The notes below the pieces were generated by a model. That model worked only from the letters and a program-made list of their open reading frames with translations, had not been told where the DNA came from and did not search any database. A program made the translations under genes and the position numbers. Positions 38,282-39,090 of a stretch of DNA of 39,090 nt are shown here, piece after piece. Every line of letters begins with the position of its first letter. The stretch's first letter is position 1. Where the stretch lies: NCBI GenBank assembly GCA_902984215.1, contig CADWAF010001650.1, forward strand, positions 1 through 39,090, in the 5' to 3' direction. This stretch comes from Willaertia magna. Lineage: Eukaryota > Heterolobosea > Eutetramitea > Acrasida > Naegleriidae.

Positions 38282-39090
38282 ATTTTATACCACTAAAACT
38301 TTACTCTGTAAACTTTGCCCTTTACAATAATAAACACGTACCTTTTACAAAATCTTTAGGAACTGGCTTGTTAAAGTCAACAAACAAAAAAGAAGAAATT
38401 ATTTAAATGCATTATTTAAAAGAGTTACGTGTTAAAACAAAAAAATATAATAGCTTAGTTTATTAACAATACTAATTTTACGTCATATTTTTCTGAAATA
38501 AATCCTTTTTACAATTAGGGCACTTATTCTCATATATTATTTTTACATTTATATTACTGTAAAATCTGGTTCCTATAAGGTTATTAGAGGCGTATTTTGT
38601 GTTGAAAAAATTTTTTACTGCTAAGTTAAATATTTTTTATTTGTTAATTAAGTACTTAATTATTTATTTTTATGTCGAACAATTTAATTAAAATTAATAC
38701 ACTACATATTCATCAATACATATTATATATCATCAATAAATAATCTTTATCTTTCCTAAACAAAATTTTCTGTTATTCTTTATAATAAATAATCTTTTAC
38801 TTTAATAAATTAATTTTTAACTAAAATATGCTAGAATGATAAAATTTTATTGAAATATTTTTTATTAATTAATATAAGAATCTTTTAATTATTATTTATT
38901 AACCCTAAATATTAAATATTGTATCAAAATTATATAAATTAAATAATTTATTAAATTTAAAAGTTATAAAATTATTATAAAATTTAATTTATAAGTGAAT
39001 AAAGAATTTAAAGATATATAATTTTGTAATAAATTATTTAAAATTTTTAAAATTTTAATTTTTAATTTAGAAATATTTAATTTATTTTTT
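38282..39090. other. AT-rich terminal region without genes
   Basis: The first 60 bp hold AATAAA-type sequence at about 38327, the likely 3' end of the phospholipase gene. The last 500 bp are almost free of G and C, with short open frames only. I see no RNA gene, telomeric repeat or transposon signature. Confidence 0.55.

Noticed and set aside
1..39090. Dictyostelium-type origin
   Set aside because: AT-rich and Asn-rich, but a PIERCE ciliary protein is present and intergenic DNA is less AT-extreme than expected for Dictyostelium, which lacks cilia.
1..39090. tRNA, rRNA, CRISPR, transposon or viral elements
   Set aside because: No tRNA B-box with matching stems, no repeat-spacer array, no transposase, reverse transcriptase or capsid-like frame was seen.

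Overview
This is a gene-dense stretch of nuclear eukaryotic DNA. It is AT-rich and uses the standard genetic code, with TAA as the main stop. Nine introns could be reconstructed by joining reading frames. All are 40-52 nt long and most begin GTAAGT. Asn-rich runs, a flagellar microtubule-wall protein (PIERCE family), a profilin-like protein, TOR kinase and an amoeba-type RWP-RK protein together suggest a free-living amoeboflagellate. A heterolobosean of the Naegleria type is my best inference, from composition and gene content only, with no database search. I count 22 supportable protein genes and one weaker small gene. I see no tRNA, rRNA, CRISPR array, transposon or viral gene.

Layout. 1-1.0 kb: a small orphan gene and a profilin-like gene with a hidden first exon (both minus), the latter divergent from bystin (plus). 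2.5-3.4 kb: an RWP-RK protein preceded by a leader with two perfect dyads. 3.5-6.8 kb: an F-box/zinc-binding protein and a Lys/Asn-rich orphan (both minus). 7.0-9.1 kb: an eIF1A-domain protein and a probable mitoribosomal mS23. 9.1-12.8 kb: a PIERCE-like ciliary protein divergent from the spliceosomal helicase DHX16/Prp2. 13.3-18 kb: F-box/SPRY protein, thiamin pyrophosphokinase, RNA polymerase I/III subunit AC19, and a three-exon PH/LRR protein. 18.2-28 kb: a two-exon RhoGAP protein and the intronless 7.1-kb TOR kinase. 28.2-34.2 kb: an orphan basic protein, a two-exon RluA-type pseudouridine synthase, a two-exon coiled-coil protein, a probable mL45, a possible complex I NDUFB8-like subunit and an orphan membrane protein. 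34.6-38.3 kb: a secreted Pro/Cys-repeat protein with a TATA box, a Ser/Asn-rich orphan and a four-exon patatin-like phospholipase. The last 0.8 kb is very AT-rich and has no gene.

How the genes relate. Many serve growth: ribosome assembly (bystin), rRNA/tRNA transcription (AC19), RNA modification, mitochondrial translation (mS23, mL45), splicing (DHX16) and their master regulator TOR. There is no operon. Genes are packed as divergent pairs (84, 87 and 92 bp between start codons) and convergent pairs (stop codons 0, 13 and 23 bp apart), so shared promoters and overlapping 3' ends are expected. The main points for follow-up are the RWP-RK protein with a degenerate signature and leader dyads, the F-box protein with a PARP-finger-like cluster, the E2F- and Myb-like sites in a bidirectional promoter, a patatin with an altered oxyanion loop, the set of very short introns with frequent AAG acceptors, and poly(A) signals fused to stop codons.
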